Shown one piece after another: positions 26,407 through 37,600 of a DNA stretch of 64,000 bases; position 1 is the stretch's first letter, and each line of letters starts with the position of its first letter. The notes below the pieces were generated by a model that did not search any database, was not told the origin of the DNA, and saw nothing but the letters and a program-made list of their open reading frames with translations. The DNA lies in contig AP031353.1 of the NCBI GenBank assembly GCA_037833965.1, positions 26,104,501 to 26,168,500 of the forward strand, in the 5' to 3' direction. The stretch is from Marchantia polymorpha subsp. ruderalis (Eukaryota > Streptophyta > Marchantiopsida > Marchantiales > Marchantiaceae). A program made the translations under genes and the position numbers.

Positions 26407-29400
26407 CATCAATGATGCGTGTTTGCTCGACAAACATCTTACCGGGAACATATACCTCATTCTTACCCCATATCATTGTAGAATCTCTTCTGCCAAATGA
26501 CATTTCTAATTCCAGCGGGCTTGTCATTTTTGGAGTTGACTCTGTTTTAGATTGATCATGAATCGAATAGCGACACAACCACCATGATCAAGCACTGTAG
26601 GAACATATTGCTGTGCGAGTACGGGTTCCATATTCATGACGACGTGAAGGCAACGAAGACAAACTTCTAAGTGCTAACATCTTTATCGTGGAAGGCAAAG
26701 CTCATTACGTGAACGTAGGCTAGAACATTATTAAGTGGGCTACACTATGATCAGTTTGACGAAGTCGTCCTTTTAGACTTCTGTCAGTTGGAAATTTTAT
26801 AAACCTCTGGACTTTGGAGGCCAGTGCCATATGACAATTGCAGACACATCTTGCATAGATCATCCACGTGAGAGTTCATACCAGTCCAGTCACTGCACAT
26901 TTCTTGAGGTCAGCATCGTGATCACATGAGATCAAAAGTTTCTCCACTTGTAACACTCAAAGTATAACCAACCTTTTGGAGATTTCTAAAATTTAGTTCT
27001 ATTCGAAGAGCAACCGAAAGAAGAAGAAGTAGTAGCGACAGAAAAAAAAGTGCACGAATCGATTAAATTATAATTGTGAACTTTTGTGACAATAGCATTT
27101 AGTGTTTACTACCATGAGAGATTAAATGTAAGAATCTCTTCATCCTATGTAAGCCAAAGAAATCGATAGCTGTTTGTTGCAGGCTGTTGAGAGGCTTTCG
27201 GAACCATATATTGACGGGTAGGCTTTGACTGAGCCCGACCTAGGTAGGAGTAGATAGTGCCTGGCATTTGACATTGATGTGGTTGTTTGCCCTTCGGACA
27301 TGTCAACATGAACTTGAACATAGTACTCATTCACTAGCTACAAAGTGGGAGTATGAAAGCTATAGATTCTTCCTTTTTAAATTCTAAAGCATACATCGAA
27401 TCCTTGCTACCATCTCCTTGTAGGTAGAACCGGGTGTAGACAATCAAATTTTATCTTTTGCCACTAGCTATATCATGGAACTTAATGAAGTGAATAAGCA
27501 ATAATGTGTGTGTATGTACCTCTTTAGGGAAGTGGCGTAGGACATCATGACAATAGAAATACACTTAGACAAGTAAAAGAATAACAGACCGTCCTTTCCA
27601 CTGGACAAATCTCAGCCTGAATGTTCTTAATATTTCTCGTCTAGATTGCTCCTTTCCGCCAAAGCTGTTAACTGCTCCGTCTAGCACCTATAGTAGATCC
27701 AAAATTAGTCAAAGAAGAATCATAGACTTGCAAAACTTGAACCAAAAACAAAAGCAAGAACAAAAATATAGAGAAAAGTATGTCACAACCAACAAGATGT
27801 GAGATTTGATTGACGATGTCTAGGTGACAATTAAGTATGTATTATGGAGGACCCAAGATACTTCCTCGCGGATCCTCGAAGTTCAAAATACTTCACATGG
27901 TCCGAGACAGAGAGTTCTAGCTCTGCTTTTACTATTCCGTAGGCTGATGCATACGCATTCCGGCATGAGAGATTTGAGGTAATTAAACATTCTACTCCTG
28001 ACGTTCATCACAAAGTTAGTAGTTTTCTCGACACAAAAGTACAACGAGGTAAACAAACATCGTTCAACTTTTCCAGATTTTGGCTCAGTTCATAGTCAAC
28101 TTGTTTCTCTTAACACCAGTGTGCAAGGTATATCTAATTTACATCCATGCAACTCGAGACCTGGCTCGAGATACATCCAGCAAGTGGCCAGCAAGAAGAA
28201 ACATGCCACTTCTCACTGCGATGCGAACCTTAGTTAGCGCGCACGCACACACGCAAACACATAGCTTTGTCCCCAACGAGCTTCGAAATGCCCCAGGATC
28301 TAATATTAGTCTTCGACAGTGGGCTGCATGCTCTGCTAGTATCCATTTGTCCAATGCCTTTGATGGAATGTTTCCGGAACATAGGCTAGGGATCATTATT
28401 GTTTTCTCTCGTGCTAATCTTCGACATTGGACTGGTACTGTCACAGCAGAAGTGATAAGAAAAGCAAAATTTAAATAGCTCGATGGTTTTACTGACAGTA
28501 CGTGAGGGCGATCGAGCTTGCGGATTTTTTAATGGTGTTGCTAACAAAAGTGTTTGTTCTTAAGGTTCCCTCGGCATATTGAGCCTCTCCTGTGATATGT
28601 ATTCCAATGATATTTCATGTTGAGCTGAGCTCTGATCGCGCTTTCGTATGATAAGTTGTGGAGTCTTGTTGACTCTGAGTCTCTTACCGCCAAGTCGTTA
28701 GATTCAAATCTTTCAAATCGATCATAATATTTGGACGTGAAGTTACATTCGCCGTGGCGACGTATGGGTTCCATCAGTCGCTTCGGTGATAGTACAGGGG
28801 GACAAGGAAGGATGGAGCCCAGACAGTAACCTACTCAAAAATGTTCCACCTGATTGAAGAATAAAACAAAGATCCCGATTCCACTATATGGACTCAATCA
28901 TTGTGCGTTGCAGACACGGCCGACCAGTTAAGATTTCGCTGATACTCTGGTTCCCTATCTTCTCCTACCCTTAAATTTAACCTTACGCTATTATATTGCG
29001 AAGAAAAAGACATCGTGCAACTCCCGCAATAGCAGTGGGTGACATCGCTTTCGATGGTGTTGCACTCACCTTGTAGTAGATCGATCTTGCAGAGCTCCTA
29101 CTTCCACTTCCTTCTGTCGGTTGGCAGAAGGGGAAATTTTTACTAGACTCATGATCTCTTAGTCGATCTCGCTCCAAATCTCTTACGGAGTGGTTGAATT
29201 TCAATGTCGGCAGCTCATGACAAAGCAAGCATGTGTTAATCAACTACAGATTTCAGTTCCACGATTCATGTCTTCAATCTGAATACAGAACTATTTAATT
29301 ATTACTGATAAGAGCAACCTATCTGAACTCTGCGCTTCCTTGCACGTCACGACAAGCCAATTTTATGGAGACGTGAAGAGTGGGTATGCGAAACACGAGC

Positions 29401-30192
29401 TTGAAGAAGAATTCCGTCGGCATACAACTACTACGACTGCAACGATTGTCCTGTGGAGAGTCAGGGTCGGAGTCAGGATCTGAATCTGAGTTTCAGATTA
29501 GGAGGTGGACTTGGAAATAATCTCGACAATCAAAATTTCTTGTTCCATTGCCCATATCTGGCTTGTCCTGAAGTGCCTGGCCTGGCAGATTCGACTATGC
29601 GGGTGACGATGTCACTTGTGGGTCTGGTCGGGAAATGGAGCTCGTAATGAGCTCGTAAACAAGGGCTTGAAAGTATACTTGAAGTGGGAGCTGGGCTGCT
29701 GTACTACCACTTGGAGCCTCCGATCGTGGCTGAGAAAGAGGGAGGGATTGGTTGGAAGCGAGGATAATGCTGAGATCCATGGGATAATTCCCAAGACCCT
29801 CAGGATGGACGATTTATAGAGATTGTTAACGATATCTGTCACTGTCTGAGCTAGCTACAGCTCTCATCTGTCTCAAGGAGCACTCAGCTGTCAGAACATG
29901 CAGGTCAATCGGAAGAGCAGATCCGGAAAAGGAAGAGAGGAAGGTGTCAACGCACACACGTACGATTTCCAAGGAATCACACGATTATGATATTACTGAT
30001 TGAATGTCAGTCAGATCGAGCCCTCACTCGTTTTGGGCCGAATCTTTTCTAGCTCTCTCCTGTCGAGTCAGTGCTTAGCCCTGCCAATACCCCTATAGGG
30101 TCGCCCTCCCTCCCTCCCTCCCCCTTCCCCCGCTGCCCTAGGTACGAGGCCCCATGGTATACCGAGGCGTGGTTAGTGTGGAGTCTATGGCG
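26407..30192. other. No supportable gene
   Basis: Overlapping open frames on opposite strands at 28080-28478 and 28139-28444 cancel each other as evidence and match nothing I know. The rest has only short frames. Confidence 0.4.
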
Positions 30193-30322
30193 GTCTGGAA
30201 AAGTGAAGCAATTGGCTGTGGTCCTTTGCCCTTGCGGTACGAGTCAAGCTAACGCTTGTCTGGAAACGTGAAGCAATTGGCTGTGGTCCTTTGCCCTTGC
30301 GGTACGAGTCAAGCTAACGCTT
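30193..30322. repeat. Tandem duplication, 65-bp unit x2
   Basis: Bases 30193-30257 are repeated at 30258-30322 with one visible difference (tggaaaagtg against tggaaacgtg). The next three bases continue the unit. It is non-coding and lies about 1.2 kb upstream of the GT34 promoter. Confidence 0.9.
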
Positions 30323-30325
30323 GTC

Positions 30326-31399
30326 GAGCCACCATTATTTGCTCACTCAATAAAAGGCACGGCCAGTGTTTCTCGCCACTTCTAGAGACAGTCCACAAAG
30401 CAGTACTCTGCCGAATTATTTGATCCGGAGGTCCCAGATGATCCCTGCTGCTCTTCTCTGCTATTTATTTCTTCCTTTATGTTCCCTCCTTCCTTCTGGT
30501 CTCATTTCAGCTGCAGTCCGTCCTCTAGTGGGAGTGAGTTAGGACGATTGTTGTTAAACCCCTGAATCTCAGGGTACAGAAGTCAGATCGTCAGTCCAAA
30601 TGGTTGGGGACTAACTTAGTGGTTCTGGTGGTGGTGAGAACTGTTGGGCTGGTTGTAGAGCAGCGATTGTTGGGCTTAGCGGAGGGTCAAAAGCAGCGGA
30701 GCTTTTCATGGAAACGAGATGCTAAAGTTTGTTAATAGGAGCCATTACAATTCCCGTCGTTGGTTGCATTCTGACAAACGCCCACTGAGACACACGCCCA
30801 CGACCGCGTACCGTCCTATGCTTGACATCTATAACCTCTCTTTCTCACCTGTCAGATACAACAGCACATTCGCCCTCGCTAATTCTCTCCTTTACAGGAG
30901 GCCACGAGGGAGGGAGGAAGGGAGGAAGGAACAAGGAGAAAAGCTTAACACCATGTCCGATGGATGGCCACCATAATGAAGGAGGGAAAACCGGTTGGTA
31001 GATGATGCCCGGACCTTAGAACTGGCCTGCACTCTCCCTTTCCCTTCGAGCCAGATTCGACTGAATATACTCACGCAGCGAGCAAGTCCAAAGCTCTGCT
31101 ACGTTGAGCCCTTTCTAACCTACATAAACTCTAGCACGCATTACTGTGCAGTCGCTCGCGCTCTGGCACGATCAGCCAGCACACCGAGGCCTGCATCCAT
31201 CCGGATCCCCGCATCATGCCGGCCATCGCGGATGATTATAGCCCGCCTATAGCCCAAAAGCTCGCGCACAGGATCGTACACCGCTCACAGAGATGTGCAC
31301 AGTCGGAACGAATTACAGGAGGAGATTGATCACCCAGCCTACTTCTACAGGCGGCCCTGAACTCGATGCCCGCAACCTTGAAGCCGAGATCGGCCCTGC
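30326..31399. other. Upstream region of the GT34 gene
   Basis: There is no supportable coding. The region becomes GC-richer toward 31 kb and contains CCTCCC/GGGAGG runs at 30106-30130 and 30907-30935. It probably holds the promoter-proximal region of the gene that starts near 31430. Confidence 0.4.
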
Positions 31400-31400
31400 A

Positions 31401-31406
31401 TATAAG
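31401..31406 (+). promoter_or_regulatory. Candidate TATA box of the GT34 gene
   Basis: The word TATAAG in a GC-rich context (gcatataagcccc) is placed where transcription would begin near 31430. That would give a leader of about 750 bases containing CT-rich runs (31655-31725) and the 61-bp duplication. Assignment is by motif and context only. Confidence 0.4.
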
Positions 31407-31999
31407 CCCCGTCTAGACCCAGGCATTGCAAGGAAGGAATGTGCAGCTTTGCACTTCTGACTTCATCGTCCTTCTGAGCCGAGCCGAGCCGAGCTGGGGG
31501 CTTTGGCATTGGCTTCTGTCTGTCTCTGCCTGCGCAGGCCTAGCGTCAGCCAGTGAGCAGCCAGCCAGTGATCCAGCCAGCCATCCCTCACTCCCTCCAT
31601 GCTCTCACCGCCGTGCACAATTGTACAACCAAGTATCTCAGCGGTGTGCTGCTCGCCTCCCTCCCTCTCTCTCTCACACTCTCTGTGACTGTCTCTTTCT
31701 CTTTCTCTCTCTCTCTCGTCTCCTCGTGCCCTCTCGCATCGCGCGGTCGCTCGTGCTCCGTCGCGATCGAGGGTCTGATCGGACCAGACCGGACGGGGCA
31801 GGATCTGGAGTTGGAGCTGGAGCTGGAGCAGCAGCAGCAGCAGGACGAGGAGCAGGCTGCACCAACAGCCGCCGGCGCAGTGGGGCTCAGGTTGAGGACA
31901 TAAATGACATACGCCCCAACCAAACCCCGCCAGCGTCGTACGAGACGCACATTGAGAAATAGAAATCAAAACAGTGCTAGCTGACAGAAGCAGTAGAAC

Positions 32000-32121
32000 G
32001 CATTGTGCTGCAGGTCCCAACGCAGCTAGAGCAGGCAGCAGTAATTCTGAGCTTCCGGTCGCATTGTGCTGCAGGTCCCAACGCAGCTAGAGCAGGCAGC
32101 AGTAATTCTGAGCTTCCGGTC
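32000..32121 (+). repeat. Perfect 61-bp tandem duplication in the GT34 leader
   Basis: Bases 32000-32060 and 32061-32121 are identical. The duplication adds 61 bases to the leader and contains no ATG, so it leaves the downstream ATG at 32183 unaffected. Perfect identity suggests a recent event or an assembly artefact. Confidence 0.95.
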
Positions 32122-32182
32122 CCGTCTCCGAGACCGAAGCAACCGCGAAGAAGAAGCAGAAGTGGCAGCGAACTTTGCAGCC

Positions 32183-34675
32183 ATGAAAGACAACGTAAAA
32201 TTGAGGACATCCTGGAGCTTGGCATCCATCGCGAGCAGGTTGTTTCAAGTGCCTCGGGCCGGAATCAAGCAGGGATTCTGGCAATTCCTGTTCGCGATCG
32301 TGGCCGCAGTTTTTACAGTCCTCGTAATCTGGGGACCCACTCTCTCGGCCCCGGCCGACGTCTCCACGCAGCATCAGCAGCAGCAGCAGCAGCCGGCCGG
32401 CCCCATCGTCCATCGCACCAGCAACGCGCTCGCGAACGAGAAGAGCCCCGTGCACTCGTCTTCGACAAAGAGTTCAGATGACGACGACGACGGGGTGCTG
32501 GGGGTGGAGAAGAAATTGAAGCTGGACGAGGCGAGCGACGAGGAATTGCGCCTGGTGGCGCTGCACAAGAAGCAGAAGGCGAGGAGCGAGGCCGCCACGA
32601 AGCCGCTGGTGAATTTGCGCGACAAGCGCTGGAACACGGCCTCGTTCGCCTTCGAGCCCGTGCATGCGGACTGGGACAAGCAGCGCGCGGCGGCGGCCCG
32701 GAATCGCCCCAACCTGCGCGCGCCGGTGGGCAGGAAGTCGCGCGTCATGCTCGTCACGGGCACGGGCCCGACCCCGTGCTCGCGGTCCGTCGGCAACTAC
32801 ATCTACATCAAGGCGGCCAAGAACAAGGTCGACTACTGTCGCCTGCACGACATCCAGCTCTTCTACAACATGGCCAGCCCGGACCCGAACTTCGACGGCT
32901 GGTGGACCAAAATCCCGCTACTGCGCTCGCTCATGGTGAGCCATCCCGAGGTGGACTGGTTCTGGTGGATGGACAGCGATGCGTGGATCACGGACATGAC
33001 GTTCGAGGTTCCGTTCGACAAGTACGCGGCTGCGGGCAAGAACCTGTTCCTCTACGGGGACGAGAGCAAAATGTACGGCGAGAAGAGCTGGATCGGGATC
33101 AACACGGGCGACATGGCCATCCGCAACTGCCAGTGGTCGCTGGATCTGCTCGACGCCTGGGCCTCGCTGGGCGTGGCAAGCGCGCGCGAGGCTTCCGGTA
33201 AGTTCCTGACCGAGGTGCTGACGGAGCGCCCGGCGAATTTCCCAGCCGACGACCAGTCGAGCCTGGCGTACCTGCTGGTGTTCGAGAAGCGCAGGTGGGC
33301 AGCCCAGACGGCGCTCGAAATGAGCTTCACGATGAGCGGGCACTGGCCGACGCTGACGGGGAAATTCGAGGAGCTCAGGGCCTCGTCGCACCCGGGCTTC
33401 GGCGATCACCGCTGGCCGCTCTGTGTGCACTTCGCGGGATGCCAGCCGTGCTCGGACATTGCAGGCTACGGGAAGTATCCTTGGGAAGCTTGCCAGCTGC
33501 AGATGGACCGCACCTTCGCCTTCGCGGACGACCAGGTGCTGCGGACGCTCGGATTCCAGGTCGACGGCGGGCTCGAGACCTCGGAGGTGAAGCCCCTGCA
33601 CGAGGAACTGCAGGAGGCCCTGGCGCCAGGCGTCCCGTACCACATCTACCCCAACGTCTCGGACTGGGACCTGCAGCGCCGCGCGTTCCTGAAGCGGTCC
33701 AAGGACCCGCGCGATCGCAAGGGGGCGAAGCCGCGAGTGCTGCTCGTCAGCGGCTCCGGGCCGCGCGAATGCCACGAGGTCCGAGGCACCCACTTCCTGC
33801 TCAAGGCCCTGAAGAATAAGATCGACTACGCGCGAATGCACGACATGGATTTCTTCTACAACATGGCGAATCTGGACAAGCAGCTGACAGGGTGGTGGGG
33901 GAAAATCCCCGTGATCCGGACCATGATGCTGGCGCATCCCGAGGCCGAGTGGATCTGGTGGGTGGATAGCGACGCCGTGTTCACGGATATGGTGTTCGAG
34001 CCGCCGCTGCAGAGCTACCCGGACTACAATCTGATCATGTGGGGTTCCGAGGAGATGGTGTTCGAGAAGAAGAGCTTCATCGGGCTCAATGCCGGGGACA
34101 TGATTGTTCGGAACTGCCAGTGGTCGCTGGATTTCTTCGACGCCATCATTCCATTTGGGCCCGAGGGGGCCGTGCGAGAAGAAGCGGGGAGGATGCTCAC
34201 CAAGGTGCTGACCGATCGGCCCGACATGCAGGCTGACGATCAGTCGGCCATCATCCACTTGCTCAACACGCAGAAGGCCAAGTACGCGTCCAAGGTCAAT
34301 TTCGAGAATGGTTACACTCTGAGTGGCTCTTGGGACTCCATCACCTTTAACTTCGAGAAGCTGATGGAAGAGCACCACCCCGGCTTCGGAGACTGGAGGT
34401 GGCCCCTCGTCACGCACTTCGCCGGCTGCCAGCCGTGCTCGCATCCTAACATGTGCAATTACAATCGCACTGACTGCTTCGAGCAGATGGATCGCTCGCT
34501 GCACTTCGCCGATAACCAGGTCATCCATGCGTATGGCCTCGAGCACAGGACTCTCGGCACCTGGGAGCTGCAGAAGCTGGGCACAGCTGCTGCAGCGGCC
34601 AAGGCCGCCAAGCTCTCAGATGCCGCTGGCAATGCCCCGCCGACGACCGAGTCCTTCAAGCAGAAATTCCACTGA
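32183..34675 (+). CDS. GT34 glycosyltransferase with two tandem catalytic domains
   Basis: This is an intronless 830-codon gene. The ATG at 32183 is the first in a frame that opens upstream without ATG. Layout: a short basic cytosolic tail, one membrane segment (about residues 33-50, FWQFLFAIVAAVFTVLVIW), a Gln/Ser/Asp-rich stem (60-180), GT34 domain 1 (about 160-460) and GT34 domain 2 (about 492-790). Each domain starts with a DWDxQR element (163-168, 494-499). Each also has the nucleotide-sugar DxD motif (WWMDSDAW at 261-268, WWVDSDAV at 592-599), an N.GD..IRNCQWSLD block, an ADDQS motif and HFAGCQPC (416-423, 745-752). Known GT34 enzymes are Golgi type II proteins of about 450-500 residues with one domain. 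They add xylose to xyloglucan (XXT) or galactose to mannan (GMGT/MUCI10). From memory, GCQPC and GLNAG are closer to the GMGT type, while XXTs have GCKPC. The function is therefore likely a cell-wall side-chain transferase; donor and acceptor are unknown. Both sites look intact. Confidence 0.93.
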   Translation: MKDNVKLRTSWSLASIASRLFQVPRAGIKQGFWQFLFAIVAAVFTVLVIWGPTLSAPADVSTQHQQQQQQPAGPIVHRTSNALANEKSPVHSSSTKSSDDDDDGVLGVEKKLKLDEASDEELRLVALHKKQKARSEAATKPLVNLRDKRWNTASFAFEPVHADWDKQRAAAARNRPNLRAPVGRKSRVMLVTGTGPTPCSRSVGNYIYIKAAKNKVDYCRLHDIQLFYNMASPDPNFDGWWTKIPLLRSLMVSHPEVDWFWWMDSDAWITDMTFEVPFDKYAAAGKNLFLYGDESKMYGEKSWIGINTGDMAIRNCQWSLDLLDAWASLGVASAREASGKFLTEVLTERPANFPADDQSSLAYLLVFEKRRWAAQTALEMSFTMSGHWPTLTGKFEELRASSHPGFGDHRWPLCVHFAGCQPCSDIAGYGKYPWEACQLQMDRTFAFADDQVLRTLGFQVDGGLETSEVKPLHEELQEALAPGVPYHIYPNVSDWDLQRRAFLKRSKDPRDRKGAKPRVLLVSGSGPRECHEVRGTHFLLKALKNKIDYARMHDMDFFYNMANLDKQLTGWWGKIPVIRTMMLAHPEAEWIWWVDSDAVFTDMVFEPPLQSYPDYNLIMWGSEEMVFEKKSFIGLNAGDMIVRNCQWSLDFFDAIIPFGPEGAVREEAGRMLTKVLTDRPDMQADDQSAIIHLLNTQKAKYASKVNFENGYTLSGSWDSITFNFEKLMEEHHPGFGDWRWPLVTHFAGCQPCSHPNMCNYNRTDCFEQMDRSLHFADNQVIHAYGLEHRTLGTWELQKLGTAAAAAKAAKLSDAAGNAPPTTESFKQKFH

Positions 34676-37600
34676 ATTTAGATTCCCATTCTTTGGGTCG
34701 GTATTTTCCTCGCAACCCATCCATCTGTACATTGGCTCCCCAATCGAACCAGCAGGACTTCGGTAGGAATGTAGCATGCAATCACTAAATGAAAGAACGG
34801 ACGAGGAATCGGAATGGATGATTGAAGCTGAGCTAACAATGAAGACAGAAGAGATGATGTTCGGAATAAGGAGGAGACCGAGCTGTGGGTTGGACTACGT
34901 CGGCCCTTCATAGCGCATCACATACTACTTATTAATGTCTAGGGATGGGAGATTGTTCTCGGCGTGGCAACATTCATGATCATGATCGACTTGTGTAACA
35001 AGAATTACAGGATGTTGGTGCCACCGACGAGTACGACATTCTCGGACCTTATAGAACGTCGGGGTACAAGGACAGTGTAACCCATCACGACGATAGACTG
35101 ACGACGACGAAGGAGAAGGAGACTGCGCCGCTTCCTCGGAGAGTAGCCATCTGCGTACTGTTGATTCTTTGAGAGTGACAGATTCCGTTCGTGCATGTGC
35201 CATTTTGCAACATGCGCCATATCGTAGGCTGTAGACTGTATAAGTTATTGCCCTTGTCCATATGATTTTTAGCAAACATGAGATAGATTTGAAAAGAAGT
35301 CATCTTTGGATCCGGACCCGTCCTCATCATTACAGAGTCTTTGAGTTGTAGATAGTTTGATCGATCGATCGGTCGACCGATAGAGATTTTTACTAATTCG
35401 GAGAAGTTTAAAAAGCAGAAGACGCAGAAGAGTTCAGCCAGGAGTTCAAGCGGTTTTTCGGACTCTTGCGAATGTATAGAAGAAAAGCCAGAAACTATCA
35501 TACCTGTAGTAAAATTGTGAAACCCAAGCAGCCCTTCTATGGGCCACATTTGTAGATACCCATGTATACGGTTCTTCAATGTCTAATAAACGGGTTGGAT
35601 TGGACCTCCTGTTTTTATTATACTCTAATTATTCGTGTCCTGACGGCTCGCACATTTCTGTACCGTGCTGCTCACAGCTTTCTCTGCGTTCAATTGCAAT
35701 TACTCCAACTTCAGTTGGCTGCAAAAGTTCCAGCAATGGCTAGAGTGTTTTCGTGGATTCGGTCGACAAGGCGATTGAAGAAAAATACTCCCCGCTTTAC
35801 TCCTGTACTGTCCGAGGCGTATGAAATGGTTAATTGTTGTCACTTCTCACGAAAGGGATATCAGAGCATGCATCTGACAGACACTGGCGGTGAACAACAA
35901 ACAAGGTTGCAAAAATTGTGTTTTCTGAACCTGAATTTCGATCTTCCAGTTTTGTTTTCTCGTGTTGCAGGCTTGGTCTTCTAGCATGTAATGCGTCTCG
36001 TTCTTCTCTGGGTTCTCCGCTCATGATTGAGTGATTGGTCCTTGTACGAACACTTGTTTTCCTATCTGCTCATCGAGAGGTTTCCCCGTGCTCATCATTG
36101 AGCGTGCTCCGCGGAGCACTAGTACGGCTGGCTGACTTGAACTGCCGTTACTCCTTTAGCCAGTGGGACCATGAGGAGTATACACAGCTGTTGGCCGTAG
36201 TAGTCTAGTCTCACTACCAGTGTCTCTCTTCTCCTCTCTCTTGCCTCCCTCCTCCTCTCTGTTCACGTCTTTCTTACGAGACTCAGTGTGAGCATTAACG
36301 CCTTGTCCTCAGGCGTATAAAGCATCGGTTACTTGTCGCATAAAAACGTTTTTATTGCTATTATTCGGAGACTGCTGGCACTGCTGCTGACCACTTTTCA
36401 TCATTTTCCCTCAATAAGTCGAAGGACGCCTTCTCGTCTGCGCAACTTTTGCACCTTTGCAACACCTTTGTTTATGCTGACCATGCTTGGTGTCAAATTC
36501 GACGACATGCAGACGCACCAAAAGCAGGTCCCAAGCAGGCATCAGGCGACAGTCCTGCTGAGTGAAGGATGGACTGCTTCCATGGAATCTCTGTGTGTGA
36601 TTGTGTGCCCCACAAACAAATCTAAGTCCAAGTCGCCCGAGTCAGGTCCAAGTGACCCATCGTTTACTGGTAAAGTTTCTCCCTCCCATGAAATATTAAT
36701 ACGACTTTATTTCTTCCTGCCCTCCCATTGAACTGCAAGACTCTCTGATGCAGTTTGCCAATGACAAAGATACAAAAGAAAAGCCATCATAAGCGACAAT
36801 TAAAGGTAGTGGAGACCAGGGCAGGCTAGTCTTCATAAGAGCTATGGCATTCTGGGGACACTGATGCACTGATTGATTGACTTTGGATTCAGATTCAGGC
36901 TACTCGTTTGGATACCTGAGAACGACAACTCCCCCATATTTAACGTGTTGCTGTTGTGTCACTCTCCTGAAGGGCAACCGTCTTTAGACTGATCGTAAGG
37001 AGTCCACACTTGTGCACTGCTACGCACTTTGGGAGGTGTGCAAACTGCTATACTTTAACCTAGTACCCAGCTACTTGCTCCGACCGAACTGAGACTCCGT
37101 TAACCTCTTCGCTTCATTTCTCGCCCACCATGTTCTTGTAAAGCAGATTTTTTATTTTTTATTTTCACTGGGAGCCCATAATCTTTACAACTGCTTTTCA
37201 GGCTTTGGTTTTCTATGTGTCTACGGATAGGGGTAGGAATGGTTCGCCATGCAGTACACCTGCAATTGTTGCACCGGAGAGGATGAATCGCAGAGATGCT
37301 CTTTTCACATGTTTGACATGCCGGTCCCGAGATTTCTCGAGATGGTGATACATTACAGTTTTGTGCTTCCTCAACGAAGTCAGCTGCCGGAGACTTTGGT
37401 TGACGGTGACTGAGGGGTGGTAATGGCGAAGACAAAGGCACTTGAAAGTTGCTGACCGTTTTTGGAACTAGATTTCTTGGTTCTGAAGCACGTAGGGACT
37501 CCGAGGGTTACATGGAATACGGAAGATATATAATGGACGGATGCGCATAGATGGGTCCCGCCACGGCCGAAGGTGTGATGCAGTAGACGCCTTTTTGCTG

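Noticed and set aside
28080..28478. 132-codon plus frame and 101-codon minus frame in the same place
   Set aside because: There are mutually overlapping opposite frames, no motif and no splice or promoter support.
31426..32020. Open frames of up to 185 codons on both strands upstream of the GT34 start
   Set aside because: The sequence is low-complexity (CT runs, GCA and GGAGCT repeats) and sits in the probable leader. Frames overlap on both strands and show no conserved motif.
32066..32182. Starting the GT34 protein at the upstream GTG of the open frame
   Set aside because: The eukaryotic start should be ATG. The ATG at 32183 places a short basic tail before the membrane segment, as expected for a type II protein.
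32918..34546. 542-codon open frame on the minus strand
   Set aside because: It lies exactly opposite the GT34 gene in GC-rich DNA, where antisense frames stay open by codon bias. The plus frame has all GT34 motifs; this one has none.
37100..37441. Minus-strand frame with CQTC and CNNC, like a zinc finger
   Set aside because: There is no ATG start, no other finger ligands or known spacing, and no joining exon. The two CxxC pairs could be chance.
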